Source of the DNA: Ruminococcus sp. AM22-13
GTDB lineage: Bacteria > Bacillota > Clostridia > Lachnospirales > Lachnospiraceae
Direction: 5' to 3'
DNA: 64,000 nucleotides
Assembly: GCF_003471165.1 (NCBI RefSeq)
Contig: NZ_QRIL01000016.1
Span: forward strand, 1-64,000
The first letter of the stretch is position 1; each line of letters starts with the position of its first letter. Below, piece by piece: positions 8,718 to 16,969 of the stretch. The notes under the pieces are model-generated. The model was not told the origin of the DNA, ran no database searches, and saw only the letters and a program-made list of their open reading frames with translations. Made by a program: the position numbers and the translations under genes.

Positions 8718-10631
8718 CTATGCAATCTTCTTTTTTAACAGGCCAAGCAGGACTGCTGAGATTACAGTTCCCACAACTAATGCCACCAGATACATTACTG
8801 CATTTCCAACTACAGGGAATACGAAGATTCCACCATGTGGTGCCATCAGTGTACAGTTAAATGCCATGGAAATAGCGCCTGCTACAGCAGATCCGATGAT
8901 GCAGGATGGAAGTACACGAAGCGGATCAGATGCTGCGAACGGAATCGCACCTTCTGTGATAAATGCAAGGCCCATGATAAAGTTTGTCGGACCTGCGTCT
9001 CTCTCTTCTTTTGTGAACTTATCCTTAAACAGCAGTGTTGCCAGTGCGATTGCACAAGGAGGTGTCATGCCACCGATCATAACTGCTGCCATAATATCAT
9101 AGTTACCTGCTGCAATAGCAGCTGTTCCAAATACATATGCTGCTTTGTTGAACGGGCCGCCCATATCGATTGCCATCATTCCACCAAGCACCATACCTAA
9201 CACTACTTTACTAGAACTTCCCATTCCTGTCAAGGCATTGTTCAAACCTGTGTTGATACCGCCCATGATTGGTTCTACGATAAATGTCATCAAGAGTCCC
9301 ATAACAAGGATTCCGACTACAGGATAGATCAGAACAGGTGCGATTTTCTCTAATGCTTCAGGAAGTTTGTCACATAATTTACGGAGTCCAAGAATCAGGT
9401 ATCCTGCTACAAAACCTGCAAGCAATGCACCAAGGAAACCAGATTTTCCGTTAGCTGCCATCATACCACCAACCAGACCAAGTGCAAGCGCAGGTCTGTC
9501 ACCAATCGCCATAGCGATAAATCCGGCAAGAATCGGGAGCATAAATCCAAATGCTGTTCCACCAATATTCTTAAACAACGCAGCTACCGGTGTGATCGTA
9601 CCAAAGTTTGCTCTCTGGTCTGCCGGAAGTGCACTTAAATCTACACTCAATCCATCGATCAGGAATGCGATCGCGATCAGAATACCGCCGCCTACAACTA
9701 ATGGAAGCATATGAGATACGCCGTTCATCAGCTGCATATATATTTTATGCCCTACACCGCCGCCGGATTTCGTATTAGAGGAAGATGACTGTGAACCGGC
9801 TGCCGCATGATAAACGGGCGCATCTCCGTTAATTGCTCTCTCGATCAGCTGGTCTGCTTTGCTGATTCCATCTGATACCTGACATTCAATTACTTTTTTA
9901 CCATCAAATCGTTCCATCGGAACTTTGGCATCTGCTGCAACAATAATACAATCTGCTTCTGCAATTTCCTGATCTGTCAGCACATTCTTTGCACCACCGG
10001 ATCCACGGGTTTCAATCTTCACAAAACAGTTCTTTGCTTTTGCAGCTTTTTCAATTCCTTCTGCTGCCATGTACGTATGTGCGATACCGGTAGGACAGGA
10101 AGTAACAGCAAGGATCTTTGCCTGTGTTCCTTCTGCAGATCCGGTATCTGCCAGTCTCTCATCAATATCTTTCTTTTCACTGTCTGCCCTGTCAATAATG
10201 TCCATAAACTCATCTACAGAAGATGCATTGCGGAGAGATTCTGTAAACTCCTCATCCATCAGCATCACAGAAAGCTTGCTGAGTACATCCAGGTGAATGT
10301 TATCCTCTGTATTCGGCGCTGCGATCAGGAATAATAAGGTTACAGGTTCGTCATCCAGTGCTTCAAACTCTACACCATTTTTGATGACCATTGCCGCAAG
10401 CCCCGGCTTCTTAACTGCATCACATTTACCATGAGGAATGGCAATTCCCTCGCCAATACCTGTCGTGCTCTCTTCTTCTCTTAAATATACCTGTTTACGA
10501 TAAGCCTCACGATCGCTGATCTTCTCACTCTTTACCATCAGATCAACTGCCATATCCAGAGTTTCTGACTTTGTTTTCGGAGCAGCTGTCAGCGATACGC
10601 TTCGTCTGTCAAGCAGATCTGTTATTCTCAT
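8718..10631 (-). CDS. fruA: PTS fructose transporter subunit IIABC
   Basis: A 637-residue fused fructose permease that imports fructose and phosphorylates it to fructose 1-phosphate. Domain order: EIIA(Fru) about 1-150 with phospho-His67 in IPHGK; EIIB about 172-270 with phospho-Cys179 in TSCPTGIAHTYM; a serine/glycine linker; then a multi-span EIIC membrane domain about 295-635 with GGPFNKAAY and GAIPFAASDPLRVLP. Length and order match Firmicute FruA. It lies 17 bases behind fruK. The terminal LLKKKIA is a normal end. Confidence 0.96.
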   Translation of the reverse strand: MRITDLLDRRSVSLTAAPKTKSETLDMAVDLMVKSEKISDREAYRKQVYLREEESTTGIGEGIAIPHGKCDAVKKPGLAAMVIKNGVEFEALDDEPVTLLFLIAAPNTEDNIHLDVLSKLSVMLMDEEFTESLRNASSVDEFMDIIDRADSEKKDIDERLADTGSAEGTQAKILAVTSCPTGIAHTYMAAEGIEKAAKAKNCFVKIETRGSGGAKNVLTDQEIAEADCIIVAADAKVPMERFDGKKVIECQVSDGISKADQLIERAINGDAPVYHAAAGSQSSSSNTKSGGGVGHKIYMQLMNGVSHMLPLVVGGGILIAIAFLIDGLSVDLSALPADQRANFGTITPVAALFKNIGGTAFGFMLPILAGFIAMAIGDRPALALGLVGGMMAANGKSGFLGALLAGFVAGYLILGLRKLCDKLPEALEKIAPVLIYPVVGILVMGLLMTFIVEPIMGGINTGLNNALTGMGSSSKVVLGMVLGGMMAIDMGGPFNKAAYVFGTAAIAAGNYDIMAAVMIGGMTPPCAIALATLLFKDKFTKEERDAGPTNFIMGLAFITEGAIPFAASDPLRVLPSCIIGSAVAGAISMAFNCTLMAPHGGIFVFPVVGNAVMYLVALVVGTVISAVLLGLLKKKIA

Positions 10632-10648
10632 CTTTTCTTCCCCCTTTA

Positions 10649-11560
10649 TTATTTTCCGGTTATCTGACCATAAACCGCTTCTATTTCTTCCTTTGTTGCA
10701 AGATTTTCAGAAAATGCACTTGCACTTCCTGCTGCAATTCCCATGTGGAATGCATGTTCATAATCCTTCTTCTCCATCCAGCCTGCAACAAATCCTGCTA
10801 CCATGGAATCTCCTGCACCCACACCATTTACCAGTCTGCCTTTTGGTGCAGGTTCCTCAAATACCTGTCCATCCTCTGCTACCAGAACTGCACCTTCGCC
10901 AGCCATGGAGATCAGAACATTTCCTGCACCTTTTTCCTGAAGTTTCTTTCCATAAGGAATTACATCTTTTCTTGTTTTTAATTCTACACCGAAGATCTCG
11001 CCCAGTTCATGATTGTTTGGCTTTACAAGGAATGGATGATATTTCAGAACATTGACCAGAAGATCCTTTGTTGCATCAACTACGATCATCACACCTTTTC
11101 CATCCAGCCTTGCCATGATCTGTTCATACATGTCATCCGGCATAGAAGATGGAATGCTGCCTGCCAGGAAAAGTACATCTCCTTCTCCAAGTTCTTCCAG
11201 CTTCTTCATCAGTTCCTCTACTTTATCCTTGCTGATCATCGGTCCTGCACCATTGATCTCGGTTCCGTCAATAGATTTCAGTTTCAGATTGATTCTTGAA
11301 ACCCCTTCACTAATCTGAATGAACTCAGATTTCACTCCCATCTCATGTAATCTGCGGATAATTTCTTCCCCTACAAACCCTGCGGTAAATCCAAGTGCAG
11401 TGTTCTCAATCCCAAGATTCATAAGGACTGTGGAAACATTAATTCCCTTTCCCCCCGGAAGCATCAGTTCTGAACTTGTTCTGTTTGTCAGTCCCAGTTT
11501 AAAATCATCTACCGAAACGATGTAGTCCAGAGATGGATTAAAAGTTACTGTGTAAATCAT
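10649..11560 (-). CDS. fruK: 1-phosphofructokinase
   Basis: PfkB-family sugar kinase converting fructose 1-phosphate to fructose 1,6-bisphosphate, about 303 residues. The start chosen is the ATG at 11560 (MIYTVTFNPSLDY), preceded by GGGAGGG; the open frame extends 26 codons further but that stretch has no homologous look. The N-terminal substrate motif MLPGGKGINVS and the C-terminal signature NGVGAGDSMVAGF, with the catalytic Asp, are present. First gene of fruK-fruA-HPr, behind a strong promoter. Confidence 0.95.
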   Translation of the reverse strand: MIYTVTFNPSLDYIVSVDDFKLGLTNRTSSELMLPGGKGINVSTVLMNLGIENTALGFTAGFVGEEIIRRLHEMGVKSEFIQISEGVSRINLKLKSIDGTEINGAGPMISKDKVEELMKKLEELGEGDVLFLAGSIPSSMPDDMYEQIMARLDGKGVMIVVDATKDLLVNVLKYHPFLVKPNNHELGEIFGVELKTRKDVIPYGKKLQEKGAGNVLISMAGEGAVLVAEDGQVFEEPAPKGRLVNGVGAGDSMVAGFVAGWMEKKDYEHAFHMGIAAGSASAFSENLATKEEIEAVYGQITGK

Positions 11561-11690
11561 CTCTTCTTTCCCTCCCGTTTTATATTGATATACTTTCGAA
11601 CTCTTTATTGCACTTGCCCAAAAAGATTCCAAGAGCACATATTGTCATGTCTTTTCTGCGTGTTCGTGACTGTTTTTTGTTTACGGTCTT

Positions 11691-11719
11691 AGTATAATGT
11701 CATATTCGTTCAAAGTCAA
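11691..11719 (-). promoter_or_regulatory. Sigma-A promoter of the fru operon
   Basis: On the minus strand, TTGACT (11719-11714), a 17-base spacer and TATACT (11696-11691). It sits about 130 bases before fruK, leaving a long 5' leader. Confidence 0.8.
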
Positions 11720-11792
11720 TCAAACTAATTCATAAAAATAATGACTGATTTTGGTTAACTTTGCACAAAATAAAGTCATAATCAAGCAAACG
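11712..11792 (-). promoter_or_regulatory. Candidate operator repeats upstream of the fru promoter
   Basis: Two similar direct blocks read on the minus strand: GTTTGATTGACTTT (overlapping the -35 box) and GTTTGCTTGATTATGACTTT, about 50 bases apart. Their location suggests FruR or catabolite-control binding. The assignment is a guess from position and repetition. Confidence 0.35.
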
Positions 11793-11800
11793 CAAGCAAA

Positions 11801-11846
11801 AAAATCCTCTGATCAGGATTGCTATAAATTCCATAATCAGAGGATT
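11801..11846 (-). terminator. Terminator of the AGCS symporter gene
   Basis: Stem AAATCCTCTGAT / ATCAGAGGATTT, followed on the minus strand by a T run. It lies 35 bases after the symporter stop codon. Confidence 0.9.
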
Positions 11847-11880
11847 TACTGTTTTCTGTTCTTTTATTACTTTTGATTTC

Positions 11881-13296
11881 TTACATTTTATGCTTTTCTG
11901 CTGCAAAAAATGTTTTTGTTTCTTTTACGATCACTCCGCTTAATGCGAACAATGCGATCATATTCGGAATCGCCATCAGTCCGTTGAAGATATCTGCGAT
12001 CGTCCATACAGCACTTACTGTCATATACGGTCCGATAAACACTGCCAGAATGTAAAGCCAGCGGTATGTAAGGATTGTTTTCTTATGTCCGTTTGTCAGA
12101 TATTCCAGACATCTTTCACTGTAATAATCCCATCCAAGAATCGTAGTAAATGCAAAGAATACCAGACAGATCATTAATACAAATGCAGAAACCTGTCCAG
12201 GGATCGGAAGTCCGTGCTGGAATGCATAGGTAGTTACCTGAACACCTTCCAGACCTTCTACCTGCCATGCACCTGTCAGTACGATGGAAAGACCTGTCAT
12301 TGTACAGATCACGATGGTATCAATAAATGTACCAGTCATACTTACGAGGCCCTGACGTACAGGCTCTTTTGTCTGAGCTGCTGCCGCTGCGATAGGCGCA
12401 CTACCAAGACCTGCTTCATTTGAGAAGATACCACGAGCCACACCTTTCTGCATGGATACGATCATTGTTCCTACCACACCGCCTGTCACTGCTGACGGAT
12501 TAAAGGCTCCCTTCACAACTGTAACGATTGCTGCCGGAATCTCTGTGATGTTTAAAAGAATCAGCGCAACACTGAAGATCAGATAAATCACCGCCATAAA
12601 CGGTACAATAATCTGGCTGACTGTTGCAATTCGTTTCAGACCTCCGATGAGGATTGCTGCAACACAGGCTGCAAGGATCAGTGAAGAAATTACAACTGCC
12701 CAGGAATACTCTCCAAGGAACGGGATATTCACGCAGTTTGATTTGTTCGGATCAAAGAAATTCTGAACTGCACTGGAAATACCATTTACCTGGCTGAATG
12801 TACCGATTCCGAAAAGACCTACACATACACCAAAGAATGCAAAGATCTTTGCAAGCCATTTCCATTTTGTTCCCATACCTTTCTCAATGTAATAGAAAGG
12901 ACCGCCAAGGCTGTGACCGTCTTCTGCTACCACACGGTATTTCACTGCAAGAAGACCTTCAGAGAATTTTGTTGCCATTCCGAAGAATGCTGCAAGAATC
13001 ATCCAAAATAAAGCTCCGGGACCACCGGCGCAGACAGCAGTTGCAACACCGACTATATTACCGGTTCCGATTGTAGCGCTCAGTGCTGTACATAAAGCTG
13101 CGAAGCTGGAAATCTCACCATCGCCTTCTTCTTCGTTTTTAAACATCCATTTTAATGCAAGGGGGAGTCTTCGTATCTGAAGAAGTCCGAGTCTGACAGT
13201 TAACAGGATACCACCTGCCATGATCAGGACCATAAGGGGTACGCCCCAGACCAGATTGTCTACTGTTGTCAAAAAAGAATTGATCGCTTCCCACAT
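11881..13296 (-). CDS. AGCS family sodium:alanine/glycine symporter
   Basis: A 471-residue polytopic membrane protein of the alanine/glycine:cation symporter family. Characteristic stretches are ATIGTGNIVGVATAV, GPGALFWMILAAFFGMATKFSEGLLAVKYR, the GVARGIFSNEAGLGSAPIAAAAA signature, and FAFTTILGWDYYSERCLEYL. It takes up a small neutral amino acid with sodium. A tandem glycine riboswitch in its 5' leader points to glycine as the physiological substrate, or to export/import in response to glycine. It has its own promoter and terminator. The start ATG is preceded by AAGGAG. Confidence 0.95.
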   Translation of the reverse strand: MWEAINSFLTTVDNLVWGVPLMVLIMAGGILLTVRLGLLQIRRLPLALKWMFKNEEEGDGEISSFAALCTALSATIGTGNIVGVATAVCAGGPGALFWMILAAFFGMATKFSEGLLAVKYRVVAEDGHSLGGPFYYIEKGMGTKWKWLAKIFAFFGVCVGLFGIGTFSQVNGISSAVQNFFDPNKSNCVNIPFLGEYSWAVVISSLILAACVAAILIGGLKRIATVSQIIVPFMAVIYLIFSVALILLNITEIPAAIVTVVKGAFNPSAVTGGVVGTMIVSMQKGVARGIFSNEAGLGSAPIAAAAAQTKEPVRQGLVSMTGTFIDTIVICTMTGLSIVLTGAWQVEGLEGVQVTTYAFQHGLPIPGQVSAFVLMICLVFFAFTTILGWDYYSERCLEYLTNGHKKTILTYRWLYILAVFIGPYMTVSAVWTIADIFNGLMAIPNMIALFALSGVIVKETKTFFAAEKHKM

Positions 13297-13437
13297 AATA
13301 ATAAATCTCCTTTTTCTTTTAAAAAGTGTAATATATTGTACAGCTGGGAAACAAAGTAATAACAGACCGTTTCAAAAATCAGAAGTTCAGAAAATACTGT
13401 TCATATATTTAAAATGAATCAGTGGGGATGATAAAGC

Positions 13438-13658
13438 ATCCTCTGTCCTTTTGCCTGAGAGATTCAAGACACGAATCAGATAACCATTTGTGGGCAGCTA
13501 TTGATAATTCGTGTTATTTGCACCTTCGGCCCCCGATTTAACGGGTGTCTCCAGAGAAACGATCCATTTGCAGTTCTTCCCTGCATCCAGGGAACCTGAG
13601 AGTTTTACTCCTTCGGTGGGTATAGCCTTTGTGTGGCTTCCTCTTTCCTGCAAACTTC
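13438..13658 (-). promoter_or_regulatory. Tandem glycine riboswitch
   Basis: Read on the minus strand, the leader holds two glycine aptamers in series. The second ends with the canonical CTCTCAGGCAAAAGGACAG and contains TCTCTGGAGA and GGCCGAAGGTGCAA. The first contains CCCACCGAAGGAGTAAAACT followed by CTCAGG. The following 140 bases up to the symporter start, beginning with GGATGCTTTATCATCC, would be the expression platform. Glycine riboswitches often switch on cleavage or efflux, but some control AGCS transporters; the direction of control cannot be read with certainty here. Confidence 0.95.
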
Positions 13659-13686
13659 ACCTCGTTAATTGCTGTTACTGTGGTAT

Positions 13687-13715
13687 ACTATAGCTCTTAA
13701 ATTTGAACTCGTCAA
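13687..13715 (-). promoter_or_regulatory. Promoter of the riboswitch-symporter transcript
   Basis: TTGACG (13715-13710), 17-base spacer, TATAGT (13692-13687) on the minus strand. Transcription would start just before the first aptamer. Confidence 0.8.
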
Positions 13716-13752
13716 TAGAAAATTAAACTTTTATAAAAAAAGTATAAAAATT

Positions 13753-13779
13753 GTTACTGTGAACGGAGTGAACAGTAAC
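13753..13779. repeat. Minimal copy of the dispersed repeat
   Basis: A 27-bp element GTTACTGTGAACGGAGTGAACAGTAAC has lost the whole interior and keeps only the two inverted ends seen in copies A and B. It lies right after the stop of the activase fusion. Confidence 0.75.
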
Positions 13780-13786
13780 TAAAAAT

Positions 13787-15466
13787 TTACGCATCAGCCA
13801 TATCAGCCGCAAACAGTGCTGCGCCAAGTGCACCGCAAAGCTGAGCCTTGTCACTGATTACCAGCTTTGTTCCAAGCTTCTCTTCCAGTGTCTTTACCAG
13901 ACCCTTATTCTTAGAAACACCACCGGTCATCATATATTTCTCCTCACCGCCCACACGTCTGGTAAGAGCTGCGGTTTTTACGGCAACCGCCTTATTCAGG
14001 CCATGAACAATATCATCTGTTGCCTTATTCTGGGCGATCAGAGATACAACTTCTGATTCTGCAAACACTGTACACATACTGGAAATTGTAATATCTTCTT
14101 TGAATTCCAGCCCACATTCGCTCATCTGATCCAGATTCATTTCCATGGTACGTGCCATCATTTCCAGAAATCGTCCGGTTCCTGCCGCACATTTGTCATT
14201 CATAACAAAGTTTGCAACTGCACCGTTCTCATCCAGTCGGATCACCTTGCTGTCCTGTCCGCCAATATCAATAACAGTACGGACTTCCGGATTCAGGAAA
14301 TGCGCACCTCTTGCATGACAGGTGATCTCTGTGATACTCTTATCACCATTTTTAATAGCTGTACGTCCGTATCCGGTAGTAACCAGCGCATCAATATCTT
14401 CTCTCTGCAATCCGGCCTCCTTCAATGCTTCTGCCAGGGCACGGTCTGCTCCGATAGCAGCCCCTGCTCCTGTAGGCAGGATAATACTGGTCACAATCTC
14501 ATGATTTTTATTTAAAATCACCACATCTGTACTGGTAGAACCACTGTCAATCCCTGCGAAATAGCCTTTTCCCATTTTTCTCTCTCCTTTTGTGTCGACC
14601 TCTATGGTCTGCTCCAGTGTTTCAGGCTGAATACTCTCTGCAAAAGCTTCCAGTCTGGTAAGAAGCTGACCACTGCTCTGAATGGTATAATCTGATTCAA
14701 TCTTTAAAAGAGGTACATCTGTATGGTTCTTAATCTCAGCATATTCGAAGCTGTAAAAATCACAAAACTTCACTGTATGATAAATAATTCCTGCAACAGA
14801 CGGATCATTATAAAGCTTCTTACGGCCTGTGGGGTCCATCATCCGCATACATGGAATCTGCCCCAGAAGCTCTCCTGCATACCAGTCCATCAGTTCATCA
14901 AAAGAAGCACCCTCCGGTGGAAGTATATTTCCCACAGAGCGGTTATGCACACAAGTATCATTCTCTACAGGAAGGGGCATAGCCTTGCTGGTCATTTCAA
15001 ATAATTCCTGCCCCATTCTGGCACCAAGCACTGCAATATGAGGCTTTGTGATTTTCTCCTGTGCATGGAAAGCAGCCCGGAATTTTCCGGCATCAAACTC
15101 TGTACCTTTGTACTGCGCATAAGCCTCCGCCAGACCTTTTAACTGTGCAGCCATACGCTCTCTGCTGCAGGCACTGTCACAGTGAAGCACATCCAAAATA
15201 TAAAGAAAATCCAGCTTACCGCTTTCCAGCAGAATATCATACACACTTCGGATGGTATCACAGCAGCTCACCAGAACAAGTTCCTTAATTTTTCCCTCCA
15301 TGACTCCTTCCAGAAGTGTTTTCCCAAAACCACAGATATTGGGATGTGAAACCTGATCAGCCAGGTCAAAGCCATCCGGCATATGGTTAAAGTTCTCACA
15401 TTCCCCGCCAAGAGATTCCAGAAGCTCAATTGGAGTATATTTACAGACATAATAAGTTTTATTCAT
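13787..15466 (-). CDS. 2-hydroxyacyl-CoA dehydratase-like / activase fusion protein
   Basis: About 559 residues from the ATG at 15466 (MNKTYYVCKYTPIELL), which has GGGAGG at good spacing and overlaps the upstream gene by 8 bases. Residues 1 to about 290 resemble an HgdB/D-component 2-hydroxyacyl-CoA dehydratase subunit with scattered cysteines (NICGFGK, VSCCDT, LHCDSAC, VKFCDFYSFEY). The last 262 residues are a complete BadF/HgdC-type ASKHA activase: GIDSGSTSTDVVIL, DIGGQDSKVI, and the [4Fe-4S] ligands in NDKCAAGTGRFLE and SSMCTVFAESEV. Such activases inject an electron into the dehydratase using ATP. With its neighbour it recalls the YjiL/YjiM and double-cubane-protein group. The substrate is unknown. 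Confidence 0.88.
   Translation of the reverse strand: MNKTYYVCKYTPIELLESLGGECENFNHMPDGFDLADQVSHPNICGFGKTLLEGVMEGKIKELVLVSCCDTIRSVYDILLESGKLDFLYILDVLHCDSACSRERMAAQLKGLAEAYAQYKGTEFDAGKFRAAFHAQEKITKPHIAVLGARMGQELFEMTSKAMPLPVENDTCVHNRSVGNILPPEGASFDELMDWYAGELLGQIPCMRMMDPTGRKKLYNDPSVAGIIYHTVKFCDFYSFEYAEIKNHTDVPLLKIESDYTIQSSGQLLTRLEAFAESIQPETLEQTIEVDTKGERKMGKGYFAGIDSGSTSTDVVILNKNHEIVTSIILPTGAGAAIGADRALAEALKEAGLQREDIDALVTTGYGRTAIKNGDKSITEITCHARGAHFLNPEVRTVIDIGGQDSKVIRLDENGAVANFVMNDKCAAGTGRFLEMMARTMEMNLDQMSECGLEFKEDITISSMCTVFAESEVVSLIAQNKATDDIVHGLNKAVAVKTAALTRRVGGEEKYMMTGGVSKNKGLVKTLEEKLGTKLVISDKAQLCGALGAALFAADMADA
14573..14590 (-). promoter_or_regulatory. Internal ribosome binding site and start for the activase half
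   Basis: Inside the fusion gene, AAAGGAGAGA (14590-14581) stands 5 bases before an in-frame ATG at 14575 that begins MGKGYFAGIDSG. This is exactly where stand-alone activases of about 260 residues start. It suggests two ancestral genes joined by loss of the intervening stop, with the activase possibly still made alone. Confidence 0.7.
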
Positions 15467-16745
15467 TCTCAGCACCTCCCAGCATTTCCAGAAAAGCTCC
15501 CAGCCTGGTGGAAGTCTGTCCTTCTCCTCCATGGCTTCGATCACACCCGTCACCGTCCAGGATCAAAAGGGGCAGTCCGGCTTCCTCAAATTTCTTCTTT
15601 GCAAGCTGTGCAGCTCCAAGGGTATGTTTACAGCCCCAGTGTCCAAACCATACTGCCCCGTCTGCTCCTGCCTGTTTTGCATGACGGATTCCCGCTTCAA
15701 TTCGTCTCAGAGCGCTTCCGTTCAGAGAATGATATACCATTCTTCTCGCCATCGCTTCAAAGGGGTTCTCAGGATCAAAGTCCGGCTCACAGGTTTCTGC
15801 AAGTTCACATCCCACAATCTGGGCTTTCTCACTGAAGCAAAGCTCCTGGCGCACTGCATCCGACCAGAACGGAATGGTATGCATCCAGTAAATGTGTTTC
15901 CCTTTCGCTGCCGGTGCTTTCTTAATATCTTCAAGAAGCATCTGTGTATACTTTTCTTCTTCTGCTGTTCCAAGAAGGATATTGTTGGTCATTCCTGCAT
16001 ATAACGGTGTGACCAGATCAGAGGGCACATATCTGTCCGCACGCAGCTGCTGATATTTCCTATAATTTTCCAGAGTCCGCTTACTGCAGACAAGGCGTTC
16101 CTTTAATCTGTCCTCAGAGATTGTTTTTCCTGTATTTTTTTCCAGAAATACTTTTAAATCCCTTAACTGATCTGCCACATACTGTACATTCTCTTTCGTC
16201 TGATTCCATGGTACATCAATGGCAAATACAGGTACCTGGTAGAAATCTGCCAGGGTACGGAATGTAAGCAGGTTGGCATCGCAGGTCAGGTTGGTATAAA
16301 CAATACATTTGGGCTTTGGCAAAAGTCCTTTCTGCGCCGCACCCAGAAATGTCTTATGATAACTGCACAATGTCTCTGCAATTCCCTGATTCTCTGCCTG
16401 CTGTAAAAATGCTCTCTCCGCTTTGCTTGCAGAAAGATAGCAGGAAAATCCCTCTACATTATAGGGATGTAATCCCACCTCCTGCATCATTTCGCAGGGA
16501 GTAAAAATACTTACAATAACAGAATCTTCCGGTTTCTGAAGGGGACGCAGCATGGTATCCATCATCAGATTTGCAAGATGCCTGTCTGCAGGCATCAGTC
16601 TCTTGTCCTGCATATAACGGAACTTCAGATTCTGTGCTTCCCAGCCGGTTTTTAGCAGCCAGCGGGCTGAGTCTGGCTTTGTATTAGTCAAATTTTCAAC
16701 ATAATGACCAAATGTCTCAATAATCTGCATAATTTTCTTCCTCAT
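15459..16745 (-). CDS. 2-hydroxyacyl-CoA dehydratase D-component family protein
   Basis: A 428-residue protein of the HgdB/FldBC/DCCP superfamily, whose members hold an oxygen-sensitive iron-sulfur cluster and need an ASKHA activase. Cysteines possibly involved are in FTPCEMMQEVG, NLTCDANLL, ELAETCEPDFD and WFGHWGCKHT, the last with HWGC at the family's cluster-binding position. The activase-containing fusion follows directly, overlapping by 8 bases, so the pair is an operon. No CoA-transferase, CoA-ligase or transporter of a fermentation pathway lies next to it, which fits a double-cubane-type reductase better than a classical amino-acid dehydratase. This is inference. The start is at ATG with the frame opening MRKKIMQ. 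Confidence 0.85.
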   Translation of the reverse strand: MRKKIMQIIETFGHYVENLTNTKPDSARWLLKTGWEAQNLKFRYMQDKRLMPADRHLANLMMDTMLRPLQKPEDSVIVSIFTPCEMMQEVGLHPYNVEGFSCYLSASKAERAFLQQAENQGIAETLCSYHKTFLGAAQKGLLPKPKCIVYTNLTCDANLLTFRTLADFYQVPVFAIDVPWNQTKENVQYVADQLRDLKVFLEKNTGKTISEDRLKERLVCSKRTLENYRKYQQLRADRYVPSDLVTPLYAGMTNNILLGTAEEEKYTQMLLEDIKKAPAAKGKHIYWMHTIPFWSDAVRQELCFSEKAQIVGCELAETCEPDFDPENPFEAMARRMVYHSLNGSALRRIEAGIRHAKQAGADGAVWFGHWGCKHTLGAAQLAKKKFEEAGLPLLILDGDGCDRSHGGEGQTSTRLGAFLEMLGGAENE

Positions 16746-16867
16746 TATGGTGATGATAATTTATCAGTTGTTGGCGCACAAATAGCGCTACGGAATATTT
16801 TAGTAATATCTTTTTTTCAAGTCAAGCTGAATTTTCTCCAAAGTTCACCTGTTTTTGTACATTTTTC

Positions 16868-16895
16868 TTGACAAAAAAGTCTTAAATGATACACT
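16868..16895 (+). promoter_or_regulatory. Promoter of the ABC exporter operon
   Basis: TTGACA (16868-16873), 16-base spacer, TACACT (16890-16895), 75 bases before the first exporter gene. Confidence 0.65.
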
Positions 16896-16969
16896 TTTGA
16901 ATGTATTATTTTTCAAAAAAGGCAGAAATAATATAGGAAAGATTTTTACGAAAGGAAGGAATTTTTAAA

